The notes beneath the pieces were generated by a model, which saw nothing but the letters and a program-made list of their open reading frames with translations, was not told the DNA's origin and did no database searches. 64,000 nt of DNA from JAVBNC01 sp031551765 (GTDB lineage Bacteria; Desulfobacterota; Desulfovibrionia; Desulfovibrionales; Desulfovibrionaceae), in contig JAVBNC010000010.1 in NCBI GenBank assembly GCA_031551765.1, positions 1-64,000 on the forward strand. Direction: 5' to 3'. A program made the position numbers and the translations under genes. Of the stretch, positions 33,892 through 41,137 are shown piece after piece; the stretch's first letter is position 1; every line of letters begins with the position of its first letter.

Positions 33892-34013
33892 GGACGCGGC
33901 TCCCGGCAGGCGCAGGGGTATTCCTGGCAGTGCGCGCACCCGGCCGGGGCCTGGAACGCCTCCCAGGCCAGAAACAGCGCGGCCGTCGCGTACAAGACGA
34001 GCGCGGCGGTCAC
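33888..34013 (-). CDS. 41-residue membrane protein with Cys cluster
   Basis: This short gene starts at GTG 34013, overlapping the Cro-like stop (GTGA), and ends at TGA 33890-33888, overlapping the next GTG (GTGA again). The product MTAALVLYATAALFLAWEAF has one membrane helix. A CAHCQEYPCAC cluster follows. The two GTGA overlaps and sensible topology support a real coupled gene. Confidence 0.6.
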   Translation of the reverse strand: MTAALVLYATAALFLAWEAFQAPAGCAHCQEYPCACREPRP

Positions 34014-34270
34014 GGGTGGGCCTCGGCGCCAGCGGTGGGGGAGGGCGGGGGAGTGGCGACCGCATCCATCTCCCGCTGGGCTTCCAGGGCTTCGCTCAGA
34101 ATGTATTTCTCGTTCTTTTTGGTGATGGGCGTGCGGCCGTTACGCATGGCGCAGTAGTAGTCCTCGCCAATATGTAGTTCGCGAGCCACAGCACTATGAG
34201 AGCCGTATTTTTTTTGCAGCACCTCAAAGGCCGCTTGGAGGTCTTCGCTCACCTGGAGGATATCTTTCAT
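34010..34270 (-). CDS. Cro-like HTH regulator
   Basis: This 86-residue protein has an HTH-like segment LQKKYGSHSAVARELHIGED followed by YYCAMRNGRTPITKKNEKYI. It is the first gene of the leftward operon, facing a small plus-strand HTH gene across operator repeats, as cro faces cI in lambda. An AGGAGA site precedes the ATG. The C-terminal 15 residues are Pro/Ala-rich and probably disordered. Confidence 0.7.
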   Translation of the reverse strand: MKDILQVSEDLQAAFEVLQKKYGSHSAVARELHIGEDYYCAMRNGRTPITKKNEKYILSEALEAQREMDAVATPPPSPTAGAEAHP

Positions 34271-34288
34271 GGGAATCTCCTTTGCACA

Positions 34289-34317
34289 GAATACTACGCG
34301 ATTAACACGTAGTATTC
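34289..34317. promoter_or_regulatory. Operator dyad O1 (10-bp perfect arms)
   Basis: GAATACTACG (34289-34298) and CGTAGTATTC (34308-34317) are perfect inverted repeats around CGATTAACA. Its core, TACGCG-ATTAA-CACGTA at 34295-34311, matches the 17-bp operator pattern shared with 34353-34369, 35235-35251 and 35268-35284. Confidence 0.75.
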
Positions 34318-34319
34318 AA
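34291..34319 (-). promoter_or_regulatory. Leftward early promoter (PR-like)
   Basis: On the minus strand TTGAAT (34319-34314) and TAGTAT (34296-34291) are 17 bases apart. An operator dyad (34295-34311, TACGCG-ATTAA-CACGTA) lies within the spacer, so repressor binding would block polymerase. The predicted start is near 34284, ahead of the Cro-like gene. Confidence 0.6.
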
Positions 34320-34335
34320 GATGAAAACACGCGTA

Positions 34336-34369
34336 TTGATTTGAGCATTAAACCCGCTATTTTAGCGTA
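34336..34369 (+). promoter_or_regulatory. CI-like promoter with operator O2; leaderless start
   Basis: TTGATT (34336-34341) and TATTTT (34358-34363) are 16 bases apart. The operator CCCGCT-ATTTT-AGCGTA (34353-34369) covers the -10. The ATG at 34371 would be at or one base from the transcript start, and no ribosome site exists, which parallels lambda cI from PRM. A spare half-site CGCGTA lies at 34330-34335. Confidence 0.5.
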
Positions 34370-34370
34370 C

Positions 34371-34724
34371 ATGGACGGATATGAATTTGAACGAGAGCTT
34401 GTGGCCACCCTTGTTTATCTCATAGAGCGTGAGGGCATGAAGCATGAGCCCACGGTTGAGATGGCGTGGAAGGGCCGCAAGGATGCAGGCCCGGCCTGGC
34501 AGAAGATCAGGAATAAAGTCCCCCCTCAAAAACTAACGGTCAGGGACGCCTACGATCTGACTCGGACCATGGGGTGGAGCTTTGCGGAGATATGCGGCAT
34601 TGTGCAGGGCCGCATGCTGGACAGGAAGCCGTTGCCGCAGGGAGAGAAGCAATTACCGCAAGGCGAGAATCAATTGCTGTTGGAAGGGGAGCGTGGCCGC
34701 CCATCAAAAGCGAGAGAGAAGTGA
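34371..34724 (+). CDS. CI-like repressor (short, HTH only)
   Basis: The start was set at ATG 34371 (MDGYEFERELVATLVYLIER) because the upstream extension covers the operators. The 117-residue protein has an HTH-like central region AWQKIRNKVPPQKLTVRDAY followed by DLTRTMGWSFAEICGIVQG. A charged, Gln-rich tail follows. It lacks the C-terminal peptidase domain of LexA/CI proteins, so induction would not be by RecA-stimulated self-cleavage. The lambda cI position supports a repressor role. Confidence 0.6.
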   Translation: MDGYEFERELVATLVYLIEREGMKHEPTVEMAWKGRKDAGPAWQKIRNKVPPQKLTVRDAYDLTRTMGWSFAEICGIVQGRMLDRKPLPQGEKQLPQGENQLLLEGERGRPSKAREK

Positions 34725-34809
34725 TTCGCGCCCGGCTCCGGAGCCATTCCCTGAAGCCGGGCCTCCTGACGTGAAGAGACAGCGCAACCCTTTAGCCAGG
34801 AGAGGTTTT

Positions 34810-35028
34810 ATGAACGAGCAACTACTTGAGGAGATCAAAGTCCTCCAGAGAAGCATCCTGGCTTCGGCCGTCTTGCGCGAGGCAAGAAAACTCGCCGAGA
34901 CGCGCCCCAAATTGCCGATTGGAAGAGACGCGCCTTACGAAGGCAGGCCTATTCAGCAGAGGGACATTCAGGTGGCTGTTGAGAGCCTGCGGGATGTCCT
35001 TGGCGAGCTTCAGAAAAAGAATCTATAA
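34810..35028 (+). CDS. Small hypothetical gene downstream of the CI-like gene
   Basis: ATG 34810 follows a GGAGAGG site. The 72-residue helical product (MNEQLLEEIKVLQRSILASA...) lies in the likely CI transcript, upstream of the terminator at 35175. The position is like rex genes, but no similarity is claimed. Function unknown. Confidence 0.55.
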   Translation: MNEQLLEEIKVLQRSILASAVLREARKLAETRPKLPIGRDAPYEGRPIQQRDIQVAVESLRDVLGELQKKNL

Positions 35029-35161
35029 AATCGCTCTCGCTCATGCCAAACATTCTCCGGAAGAGAACCGCGCGCGCCTTCTCTTCCGGAATTCCTCGTT
35101 GAACAGCAAATCTTACCCATCCCTCATAATCTTCGATTGTCCACATCCGCCCATTTGACAT
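34949..35161 (-). CDS. Possible small minus-strand gene in immunity region
   Basis: This 70-residue ORF (MSNGRMWTIEDYEGWVRFAV...) has a GAGGGGGG site before its ATG and protein-like composition. Its last 80 bases are antisense to the 72-residue plus-strand gene. No promoter is evident. Treated as possible only. Confidence 0.35.
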   Translation of the reverse strand: MSNGRMWTIEDYEGWVRFAVQRGIPEEKARAVLFRRMFGMSESDFIDSFSEARQGHPAGSQQPPECPSAE

Positions 35162-35174
35162 AAGCGCCCCCCTC

Positions 35175-35202
35175 GCCCCGCTCTGGCGGGGCTTCTTTTT
35201 TG
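35175..35202 (+). terminator. Rho-independent terminator of the CI-like transcript
   Basis: GCCCCGC (35175-35181), TCTG loop and GCGGGGC (35186-35192) are followed by TTCTTTTTT. It separates the CI-like unit from the PL-like promoter downstream. Confidence 0.85.
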
Positions 35203-35234
35203 TCTCTTTTTTAGCTGAAAATATTTTTCCTGTA

Positions 35235-35251
35235 TACGCTAAAAAAGCGTA
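35235..35251. promoter_or_regulatory. Operator O3
   Basis: TACGCT-AAAAA-AGCGTA is a perfect 6-bp dyad with a 5-base A spacer, upstream of the PL-like promoter. It shares half-site and spacing with the other three operators. An additional half-site TACGTG lies at 35254-35259. Confidence 0.7.
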
Positions 35252-35259
35252 GTTACGTG

Positions 35260-35288
35260 TTGACTGCTACGTGAAAAACACGTAGTTT
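35260..35288 (+). promoter_or_regulatory. Rightward early promoter (PL-like) with operator O4
   Basis: TTGACT (35260-35265) and TAGTTT (35283-35288) are 17 bases apart. The operator TACGTG-AAAAA-CACGTA (35268-35284), within the larger CTACGTG/CACGTAG dyad, occupies the spacer exactly as O1 does in the leftward promoter. It should drive the long plus-strand operon to the integrase. Confidence 0.6.
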
Positions 35289-35507
35289 GTACTCACCAAC
35301 GCAGCAGAACCCGCGAAAAGTAAGCCACGGCTGAACAGTAGCACCAGGGAGAAGCGGCAGAGGTACCCGCCGGGCGGCAGGGAGGGACCGGAAGCAGGCC
35401 GGGGCGAATTGCCCACACACGGCCGCCAGTAGGAACCGCGAACGAGGCCCACAGAGGCGGGACGGTTCAGGATCATTTTGCGCATCAGGACAAATTGATT
35501 TCCCTCT
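35289..35507 (+). other. Untranslated leader of the PL-like operon
   Basis: From the PL-like promoter to the first start codon (35616) there are about 325 bases without a supported gene. This first part is GC-rich with short local hairpins such as CCGCC-GG-GCGG. No ORF with a ribosome site was found on either strand. The second part (35508-35586) is described separately as a candidate RNA structure. Confidence 0.5.
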
Positions 35508-35586
35508 CCCCTGGCCTGGAGGTGTTCTCCGGGCGCCGGGATGGCCGTTTCGGGATTGTTTACGGTCATCCTGGCGGGGCCAGGGG
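35508..35586 (+). ncRNA. Candidate leader RNA structure (three-way junction)
   Basis: The outer stem CCCCTGGCC (35508-35516) with GGCCAGGGG (35578-35586) encloses two hairpins. One is GGAG/CTCC (35518-35521/35527-35530). The other is a long arm in which CGCC, GGATG and CCGT (35534-35548) pair with ACGG, CATCC and GGCG (35562-35576), with two single mismatches. It sits about 30 bases before the first gene of the PL-like operon. It could be an antitermination (put/nut-like) or translational control element. Confidence 0.5.
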
Positions 35587-35615
35587 CGGGGGGGGCGAGG
35601 TAAAGGAGAAAGGCC

Positions 35616-35897
35616 ATGATGTACGAGGAATTCTGTCAAGGCGTGGGCATGAAGGTCGACCCGAAGTGCTACGAGCGCATCGAAGCCGTTTACATGGCTT
35701 TCGACCGCTTCAACTCCAAGGAAGACGTCTATGCCTTTTACAGGGCGCACGACATGAACGGCATTGAAACGCTCTACGCCGAGCTGCACGAGTACAACAA
35801 GCTCAATGCGCGGCGGAAGCTCCTTGAAGGCGAACTCAAGGGCATCATCGGCCAGATGAACAGAGCCACGATGCTTTGCGGCATCCGGGCCGCGTGA
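35616..35897 (+). CDS. First gene of PL-like operon, hypothetical
   Basis: This 93-residue protein starts MMYEEFCQGVGMKVDPKCYE after an AAAGGAGAAA site. It is mainly helical (RIEAVYMAFDRFNSKEDVYA and a C-terminal LNARRKLLEGELKGIIGQMN). It follows the structured leader. Similar short helical proteins are common in early phage operons, but I do not recognise the family. Confidence 0.7.
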   Translation: MMYEEFCQGVGMKVDPKCYERIEAVYMAFDRFNSKEDVYAFYRAHDMNGIETLYAELHEYNKLNARRKLLEGELKGIIGQMNRATMLCGIRAA

Positions 35898-35904
35898 GGT
35901 TGTC

Positions 35905-36249
35905 ATGAGCAGGCTGGTCAGCGTCGAACGGCCCAAATACGGCGTTGCCGTCGTGAAGAAGTCGCGCGGCAAGCTGACGATCGAGGACATCATGGAGGGT
36001 CTCCGGGGGAACAGCGAGGATGAGGAGTGCAGGTTTGCCCTCTTTCTGAGGCCCGCCGGTGGACATGAATGTGTTCCGGGAGACGATCCTGACGCTCCGA
36101 TGCCCGCAGTGCTCCACAACCTCGACCTCCTCGATAGCTGCCCGGCCTGCGGGGCGTCTTACGAGGACATGCGCAACCAGTTTCACGATGCCACGTACCG
36201 GGCCGGTTATGAGGCCGGGTTGGAAGCCGCTCGAAGCGGGAAGGAATAA
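35905..36249 (+). CDS. Hypothetical protein with CxxC
   Basis: This 114-residue protein has an N-terminal basic region, LTIEDIMEGLRGNSEDEECR and a CPACGASYEDMRNQF segment with one CxxC. The C-terminus is helical (YRAGYEAGLEAARSGKE). It starts 7 bases after the previous stop. Family unknown. Confidence 0.65.
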   Translation: MSRLVSVERPKYGVAVVKKSRGKLTIEDIMEGLRGNSEDEECRFALFLRPAGGHECVPGDDPDAPMPAVLHNLDLLDSCPACGASYEDMRNQFHDATYRAGYEAGLEAARSGKE

Positions 36250-36253
36250 CGCC

Positions 36254-36586
36254 ATGAACCCCGAATTTCACCGCTGCGTTTACTGTGAACACCTGCTCAG
36301 CCTGGACCGCTGGACCGATGCCTGTTCGGAGGCTTTTCAGGCCGCGCGTGATGCCGGTCTGCCGGTAGCGGGCCGCATGCTGAACGGCCGCGCCCTGCTG
36401 CCTCTGGATATCAGTGGCGAGGCGGCTGGGTGTTTGTGCGAATCCTTTTCGCTTCTGCCCCGCGCGGCCCTGGCCCGCGAATTCAGCCCGGAACTGGCTG
36501 ACGCGGCCTATGCGGATGACGAGTGCGGCGGCCAGCCCATCCCGTTCGACGAGCCGGAATGTCCGGCCCCGAACCGGGCGGCGTAG
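36254..36586 (+). CDS. Hypothetical Cys-containing protein
   Basis: The start was set at ATG 36254 (MNPEFHRCVYCEHLLSLDRW). The 110-residue protein has an N-terminal CVYC knuckle, a second pair in GCLCES, and a C-terminal acidic Pro-rich tail. It lies 4 bases after the previous gene in the early operon. Possible zinc binding. Function unknown. Confidence 0.65.
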   Translation: MNPEFHRCVYCEHLLSLDRWTDACSEAFQAARDAGLPVAGRMLNGRALLPLDISGEAAGCLCESFSLLPRAALAREFSPELADAAYADDECGGQPIPFDEPECPAPNRAA

Positions 36587-36595
36587 GAGGCGGGC

Positions 36596-36814
36596 ATGAT
36601 CGGCAAGCGCGTGACGGTTCAGATCAAGCCGGGTCGGTACATCTCCAGTACCCGCAAGCCTGGCAACGGCAGGATTGGCACGGTTCTCCGAGAGAACGAA
36701 TTCGGCAGGGGCACCCATGAAGGCGGCCTTTGGTACGTGCGGCTTGAAGCAACCAAGCGGGCCAAGGAATGCGTTGAGATGTTCTGCGGCGCGGACCTGA
36801 TTTCGGAAGTGTAG
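36596..36814 (+). CDS. Hypothetical small beta protein
   Basis: This 72-residue protein has strands VTVQIKPGRYISSTRKPGNG and RIGTVLRENEF and a LWYVRLEATK segment, reminiscent of SH3-like barrels. A GGAGG site precedes it. It is co-transcribed with its neighbours at short spacing. Function unknown. Confidence 0.65.
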   Translation: MIGKRVTVQIKPGRYISSTRKPGNGRIGTVLRENEFGRGTHEGGLWYVRLEATKRAKECVEMFCGADLISEV

Positions 36815-36823
36815 GAGGCGGGC

Positions 36824-36976
36824 ATGCTGTTCTTCAAGGTGGGCAAGGAAAACTGTGACACCCCCGCGCGCGGCCGTGAGCTGATCGGGGAATACATCAA
36901 GGCCATGCTGATCGTGGCGGGGCATGCGGCCGTCGTGCAGGCGGGGAACTTCCTGGCCTGGAGGGTGGCGGGGTGA
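36824..36976 (+). CDS. Hypothetical 50-residue protein
   Basis: ATG 36824 follows TAGGAGG. The product MLFFKVGKENCDTPARGREL continues GEYIKAMLIVAGHAAVVQAG and ends LAWRVAG, a short amphipathic or weakly hydrophobic helix. Its stop overlaps the next ATG (TGATG). Function unknown. Confidence 0.6.
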   Translation: MLFFKVGKENCDTPARGRELIGEYIKAMLIVAGHAAVVQAGNFLAWRVAG

Positions 36977-37074
36977 TGGATGAAATCGAAGCTTTTATTG
37001 ACCCCCTGGAGCGCAGAGCGAATCACGCAAACACAGGCAAGCCCCACACAGACGAACGTGCGGGCGAAGAATAG
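36976..37074 (+). CDS. Hypothetical 32-residue acidic protein
   Basis: ATG 36976 overlaps the preceding stop (TGATG). The product MDEIEAFIDPLERRANHANT ends at TAG 37072-37074, which forms part of the ribosome site (TAGGAGAAA) of the next gene. Very small, but the coupling on both sides supports translation. Confidence 0.5.
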   Translation: MDEIEAFIDPLERRANHANTGKPHTDERAGEE

Positions 37075-37084
37075 GAGAAAAATC

Positions 37085-37957
37085 ATGACTCAAGCGCTTT
37101 CAACCATTCAGGCATCACCGGCGTATGCGCCCGCAATCCAGGAAACAGCTCTCACCGCAGAAACGCTCAAACGCCAAGTCGCTATCGTGCGCGAGGCGCA
37201 ACGCGCCGTCATGCATAGGGGGCACCATTACGACAAGATACCTGGATGCGGCGACAAGCCGGTTCTTCTCAAGCCTGGCGCAGAAGTAATCGCGCTGACA
37301 TTCCAGTTCGCAGCTTCTTACGATGACACAATAACCGATCTCGGGAACGGGCACAGGGAATACAGCATTGTTTGCACGCTCACCCACAGGCCCACGGGCG
37401 GCTATGTTGGCCAAGGTATTGGATCATGCTCCACCCGCGAAACAAAATACCTCTACAGAAAAGCTGAACAGTCATGCCCGGAATGCGGCAAGGAAACCAT
37501 CATCAAGGGCAAGAGGGAATACGGCGGCGGCTGGCTTTGCTACCAGAAAAAGGGCGGTTGCGGTGCCAAGTTCAAGGACGGCGACCCGGCCATTGAAAAC
37601 CAGAACATGGGCCGCGTCGAACACGACAACCCGGCCGACTACTTCAATACCTGCCTCAAGATGGCCAAGAAGCGCGCCTTTGTGGACGCCATCTTGACCA
37701 GCACGGCAGCCAGCGACGTTTTCACCCAGGACCTAGAAGACGACCCCTCGGCCTATGGCGGCAAGCCCGGCCCGGTCCGCATCAACCTTGAATCCGTGCA
37801 AGCCACGTTCAATGCCTGCATGACCATTGAGCAGCTCGACGCGGCTCTGGCCGACCTCGGCATAGACAAAAAGCACCCCGACGCCAAGGCCATTGCCGAC
37901 ATGTACAAAGAAATTAAGGCGCTCATCGAAAGCGCCGCCAGCCAGGAAAAGTTCTGA
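37085..37957 (+). CDS. Phage zinc-ribbon protein, putative recombination/annealing factor
   Basis: The start was set at ATG 37085 (MTQALSTIQASPAYAPAIQE). The 290-residue protein has HRGHHYDKIPGCGDKPVLLK, GQGIGSCSTRETKYLYRK, a zinc ribbon (CPECGKETIIKGKREYGGGW...CYQKKGGCG), and DYFNTCLKMAKKRAFVDAIL with ASDVFTQDLED. This architecture is widespread in phages next to ssb and nuclease genes. A role in single-strand annealing is inferred from context. The gene next door is DUF1351, then ssb. Confidence 0.6.
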   Translation: MTQALSTIQASPAYAPAIQETALTAETLKRQVAIVREAQRAVMHRGHHYDKIPGCGDKPVLLKPGAEVIALTFQFAASYDDTITDLGNGHREYSIVCTLTHRPTGGYVGQGIGSCSTRETKYLYRKAEQSCPECGKETIIKGKREYGGGWLCYQKKGGCGAKFKDGDPAIENQNMGRVEHDNPADYFNTCLKMAKKRAFVDAILTSTAASDVFTQDLEDDPSAYGGKPGPVRINLESVQATFNACMTIEQLDAALADLGIDKKHPDAKAIADMYKEIKALIESAASQEKF

Positions 37958-37965
37958 GGTAGGCC

Positions 37966-38889
37966 ATGACGCAAGCTGAACTTTTGCCCGCTCTGCAATT
38001 CACGCCTCCTGTCATCAGCCTAAACTTTGATGAACTGGAAGCCAGTATCAGGGACATCACCGACAAGTACACCGGTCTCGTGGTGCAGGAAAGCGATGTG
38101 CCCGCCATCAAAAACGAAATGGCCGGCCTGAACAAGCTCGCCGGGCAACTTGCCGACGCGCGCAAGAGCGCCGTTTCCCGCATATCAGGCCCGATCAAGG
38201 AATTTGAGGATCAGGTGAAGGGGTTGGAGCTCAGCATCAAAACAACCCGGTCATTCCTCGACGATCAGGTGCAGGCCCACATCACGCGAGAACGTGAATG
38301 CAGGCGGGCGGCGGTTCAGTTCATCATCGACTACCAGAAGGATGAGCACGGCTGTCCCGGCCTGGAAATCCCCATACAGGAAAGCTGGCTGAACAAGACC
38401 GCCAAAGACAAGGCCATCACCGCGGAAGTGCAGGCTATCATCCTTGCCCACAAGCGGCAGCAGGAAGAAAAGGCCGCTCTGGAACAAGCCAGGAAAGACC
38501 GTGTCGTTGCCCTGGAGGGGCATTGCAGGGCCATGGAGCAGAGTCGGAGCTACGCGCTCACGTTCTCATCCTTCGCCCACCTGCAAAGCCTGGAGATTCC
38601 GCTTGCCGAAGCCTTGGCCAAGGTCAGCGAAATCTATGCCGCCGAGGATGTGCGCCTGGCGGAAATTGAACGGCGCAGGGTAGCCGCAGAACAACCGAAG
38701 CCGGAGCCGCATTTTCTGGATATGCCGGAACCGCCGGTCCAGGAAGAAGTAAAGCGTGTGGTGAAGGCTATGACTATCACGGCCACCTATAACGCGGAAA
38801 ACGGCCAGGACATAGGCGCGCTGTACCAGCGGATCAAGGCCCTGTGCCTAACCTGCACCGCGCGTGTGGAGGAGATCCCCCATGCTTAA
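37966..38889 (+). CDS. DUF1351-like coiled-coil phage protein
   Basis: This 307-residue protein fits DUF1351: an N-terminal FDELEASIRDITDKYTGLVV, a long central coiled coil (about 50-190, including MAGLNKLAGQLADARKSAVS and EFEDQVKGLELSIKTTRSFL) and a C-terminal ferredoxin-like end (KAMTITATYNAENGQDIGAL). Members sit in phage recombination operons between annealing-protein and ssb genes. Function unproven. Confidence 0.75.
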   Translation: MTQAELLPALQFTPPVISLNFDELEASIRDITDKYTGLVVQESDVPAIKNEMAGLNKLAGQLADARKSAVSRISGPIKEFEDQVKGLELSIKTTRSFLDDQVQAHITRERECRRAAVQFIIDYQKDEHGCPGLEIPIQESWLNKTAKDKAITAEVQAIILAHKRQQEEKAALEQARKDRVVALEGHCRAMEQSRSYALTFSSFAHLQSLEIPLAEALAKVSEIYAAEDVRLAEIERRRVAAEQPKPEPHFLDMPEPPVQEEVKRVVKAMTITATYNAENGQDIGALYQRIKALCLTCTARVEEIPHA

Positions 38890-39310
38890 CTCCGTCCACA
38901 TCATCGGCCGCTTGGGCAAAGACCCTGAGCTTAAATACGCCAACACCGGCACGGCCATCTGCAACCTCTCCATCGCCACGGACGAGAGCTACACCGACCG
39001 CGACGGCAACAAGCAGGAACGCACGGAATGGCACCGCATCGTGTGCTACCAGCGCCAGGCCGAAAACTGCGCCAAGTACCTCGCCAAAGGGAGTCTCACC
39101 TTCGTGGAAGGCAAACTCCAGACCCGCAAGTGGCAGAACAAAGACGGCCGGGACCAATACACCACAGAGATAGTCGCAAGCCGCGTCCAGTTCCTTGACC
39201 GGAAACAAGATGGCCAACAGGGCGGACACGCGGGACGGCAACAAGAACAGGGCGACCTTGGTCCGGCGTTCCCGTCTGAGGCATCTGGCATGGATGACGT
39301 GCCGTTTTGA
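38882..39310 (+). CDS. ssb: Single-stranded DNA-binding protein
   Basis: The start was set at ATG 38882 (MLNSVHIIGRLGKDPELKYA), overlapping the DUF1351 gene by 8 bases. The 142-residue protein has an OB fold with NLSIATDE, EWHRIVCYQRQAENCAKYL and FVEGKLQTRKWQ. A Gln/Gly-rich linker leads to the acidic tip MDDVPF that recruits partner proteins. It coats ssDNA during phage replication and recombination. Confidence 0.95.
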   Translation: MLNSVHIIGRLGKDPELKYANTGTAICNLSIATDESYTDRDGNKQERTEWHRIVCYQRQAENCAKYLAKGSLTFVEGKLQTRKWQNKDGRDQYTTEIVASRVQFLDRKQDGQQGGHAGRQQEQGDLGPAFPSEASGMDDVPF

Positions 39311-39331
39311 CGCAAATCCCGAGGAATAAGC

Positions 39332-39529
39332 ATGACCCTCCAGACATCGCAACCCACACCCCAGGCCCAGGCAGCCCAGCGAGTTTGCATCAGGTGCGGG
39401 CATCCTATCCACCTTTGCACCCGCGCCTACAGCCGCCCCGGCGGTGTCCACTCCAGCGCGGGAGCGAAGGAAAGCCGCCGCACCGGCCTGTGTGAACACT
39501 GCTCCGACAATACCGCAACCCCTCAGTGA
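39332..39529 (+). CDS. Small zinc-finger-like protein
   Basis: This 65-residue protein has CIRCGHPIHLC and CEHCSD as two Cys pairs, a zinc-ribbon-like arrangement. It lies between ssb and the RdgC gene. Function unknown. Confidence 0.6.
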   Translation: MTLQTSQPTPQAQAAQRVCIRCGHPIHLCTRAYSRPGGVHSSAGAKESRRTGLCEHCSDNTATPQ

Positions 39530-39539
39530 GGTAAGCCCC

Positions 39540-40799
39540 ATGCCTTTCATGGATAAAACTTGCGGCGTGACCCGCCTGCACATGACCGACGCCAAGCGGG
39601 ACATCTTCGCCACCGTTACCGACACCCTTATCCGCCACGGGTTCATGCCCATTGACGACATGCCGGAAGACAGGAGCGTGGGCTGGGTAAACTTTGACGA
39701 TATGCTGGACGCGGAATGGCGCGTTTCCCCGCCACAGAAGGGCGCGTACATCGCGTTCTCGATGCGGGTGGACTCCAGGCGCATCCCCCCTGCCGTGCTC
39801 AAGAAGGAGCTTGAAAAGGCTCTGCGGGTGGAAAAGGAGCGGAACCAAGAGACGGGCAAGAAATACATCTCCCGGGAACGCAAGCATGAGATCCGCGAAC
39901 AAGTCCGGTTGCGCCTGAAAAGCAGGATAGTGCCCACGCCCAAAGTCATTGACGTGATCGTGGATGAGCAGCACGCCACGGTCTACCTCACCACCACGGC
40001 GCCGAAGGAAGTGGAGCTCTTCCTGAAACTTTTCCACCGCAGTTTCGACGTGCACGCCGCGCCCCAGGACTGCTACACCTTGGCGGCAGCCGCGTTCCCG
40101 GAAAAGGCGGAATACATCGACACCCTTGAGGATGTCACGTTCGGGGCCGGGGAGGGCAACAGCCTTACCGGAGCGGACGCGATTCTTGGCCGGGACTTCC
40201 TCACCTTCGTCTGGTTCTTTTCCGAAGACGAGAGCGGCGAATACCGCACCGCGATTTCCGGCGAGAACTTCACCTTTAAAATCCTGGATTCGGTGACGGT
40301 CACCGATACCGCCGGGACAAAGGTTTCCGCCAGCATCGGGACCGCATCCGGCGACGACCTCTCGGAGGCGAAGCTGGGTATTGCCAAGGGCAAGAAGGTC
40401 AGCGCCGCGAAGGTCCGCCTGGATAAGGAAACCGATGCGTTTTCCGGCAAGCTCGACCTGAGCTATGCGATATCCGGCCTGCGCCTGCCCTATACCCACA
40501 TCCCCGTTGGCGTCGATGATGACCCGGACGCCCCGTTCCTGGAGCGCATGCACCTCCTGGAGCGCGTTTGGGAAATGCTGGATACCGCCTTCGCGCAATT
40601 CCTTTACGCCCGCCTCTCCCCGGAGATTTGGCGCACCGTTGTCGCCAAAATCAACCTCTGGCTGCGCAAAAGCGTTGCCGCCGACAATCGGGACATAGCC
40701 ATTCAGTCTCAGGGACACACAGAGCACATCTACAGGAAGTGGTTTGAGTCGCGTGCAGGGCTTTCTCTGGGGCAGCAGAAGCCGAGGGCTGAGCAATGA
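39540..40799 (+). CDS. RdgC family recombination-associated protein
   Basis: The start was set at ATG 39540 (MPFMDKTCGVTRLHMTDAKR). The 419-residue protein resembles RdgC, with VGWVNFDDMLD early, a DSRRIPPAVLKKELEKALR segment, EIREQVRLRLKSRIVPTPKV and a long beta-rich body with KEVELFLKLFHRSF. RdgC forms a ring on dsDNA and limits RecA. Phage-borne copies occur in recombination modules. It overlaps the MazG-like gene by 4 bases. Confidence 0.75.
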   Translation: MPFMDKTCGVTRLHMTDAKRDIFATVTDTLIRHGFMPIDDMPEDRSVGWVNFDDMLDAEWRVSPPQKGAYIAFSMRVDSRRIPPAVLKKELEKALRVEKERNQETGKKYISRERKHEIREQVRLRLKSRIVPTPKVIDVIVDEQHATVYLTTTAPKEVELFLKLFHRSFDVHAAPQDCYTLAAAAFPEKAEYIDTLEDVTFGAGEGNSLTGADAILGRDFLTFVWFFSEDESGEYRTAISGENFTFKILDSVTVTDTAGTKVSASIGTASGDDLSEAKLGIAKGKKVSAAKVRLDKETDAFSGKLDLSYAISGLRLPYTHIPVGVDDDPDAPFLERMHLLERVWEMLDTAFAQFLYARLSPEIWRTVVAKINLWLRKSVAADNRDIAIQSQGHTEHIYRKWFESRAGLSLGQQKPRAEQ

Positions 40800-41095
40800 C
40801 CTGGCGTCCCACAATAACAGAGCACACTCTGCTGCGGCACATCATCAGCGTTAACGGTGAGCGCCATCAGGAAGTGAAGGCGGCGGAAGAATACGCCGAG
40901 GCTGCGGCTGCCATTTCCAGACTCTCCAACGGATACGGCAGCCTGGATGAAACCGCCGGGGAACTGGCGGACGCGGATATCATGCGGGAGCAGCTCTTCA
41001 CGATCCACCCCGAACTCCGAGAAAAGATCGCCCTCAAGCGGGCCGAGAAGATGAAGGAAATCGCCATTCGCTTTGCGTTCCCCGAGACTTCGTAG
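40796..41095 (+). CDS. MazG-like nucleotide pyrophosphohydrolase
   Basis: This 99-residue protein has the MazG-like metal-binding pattern KAAEEYAEAAAAISRL (ExxE) and DETAGELADADIMREQLF (ExxD). Small phage members hydrolyse NTPs or dNTPs and may lower (p)ppGpp or modified nucleotides. The start overlaps the RdgC stop (ATGA). It is followed by a 324-bp gap with strong RNA structure. Confidence 0.75.
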   Translation: MTWRPTITEHTLLRHIISVNGERHQEVKAAEEYAEAAAAISRLSNGYGSLDETAGELADADIMREQLFTIHPELREKIALKRAEKMKEIAIRFAFPETS

Positions 41096-41137
41096 CCTCC
41101 CCTCTCACCCCTCCCGGCTCTGGCCGGGGCGGGCATA

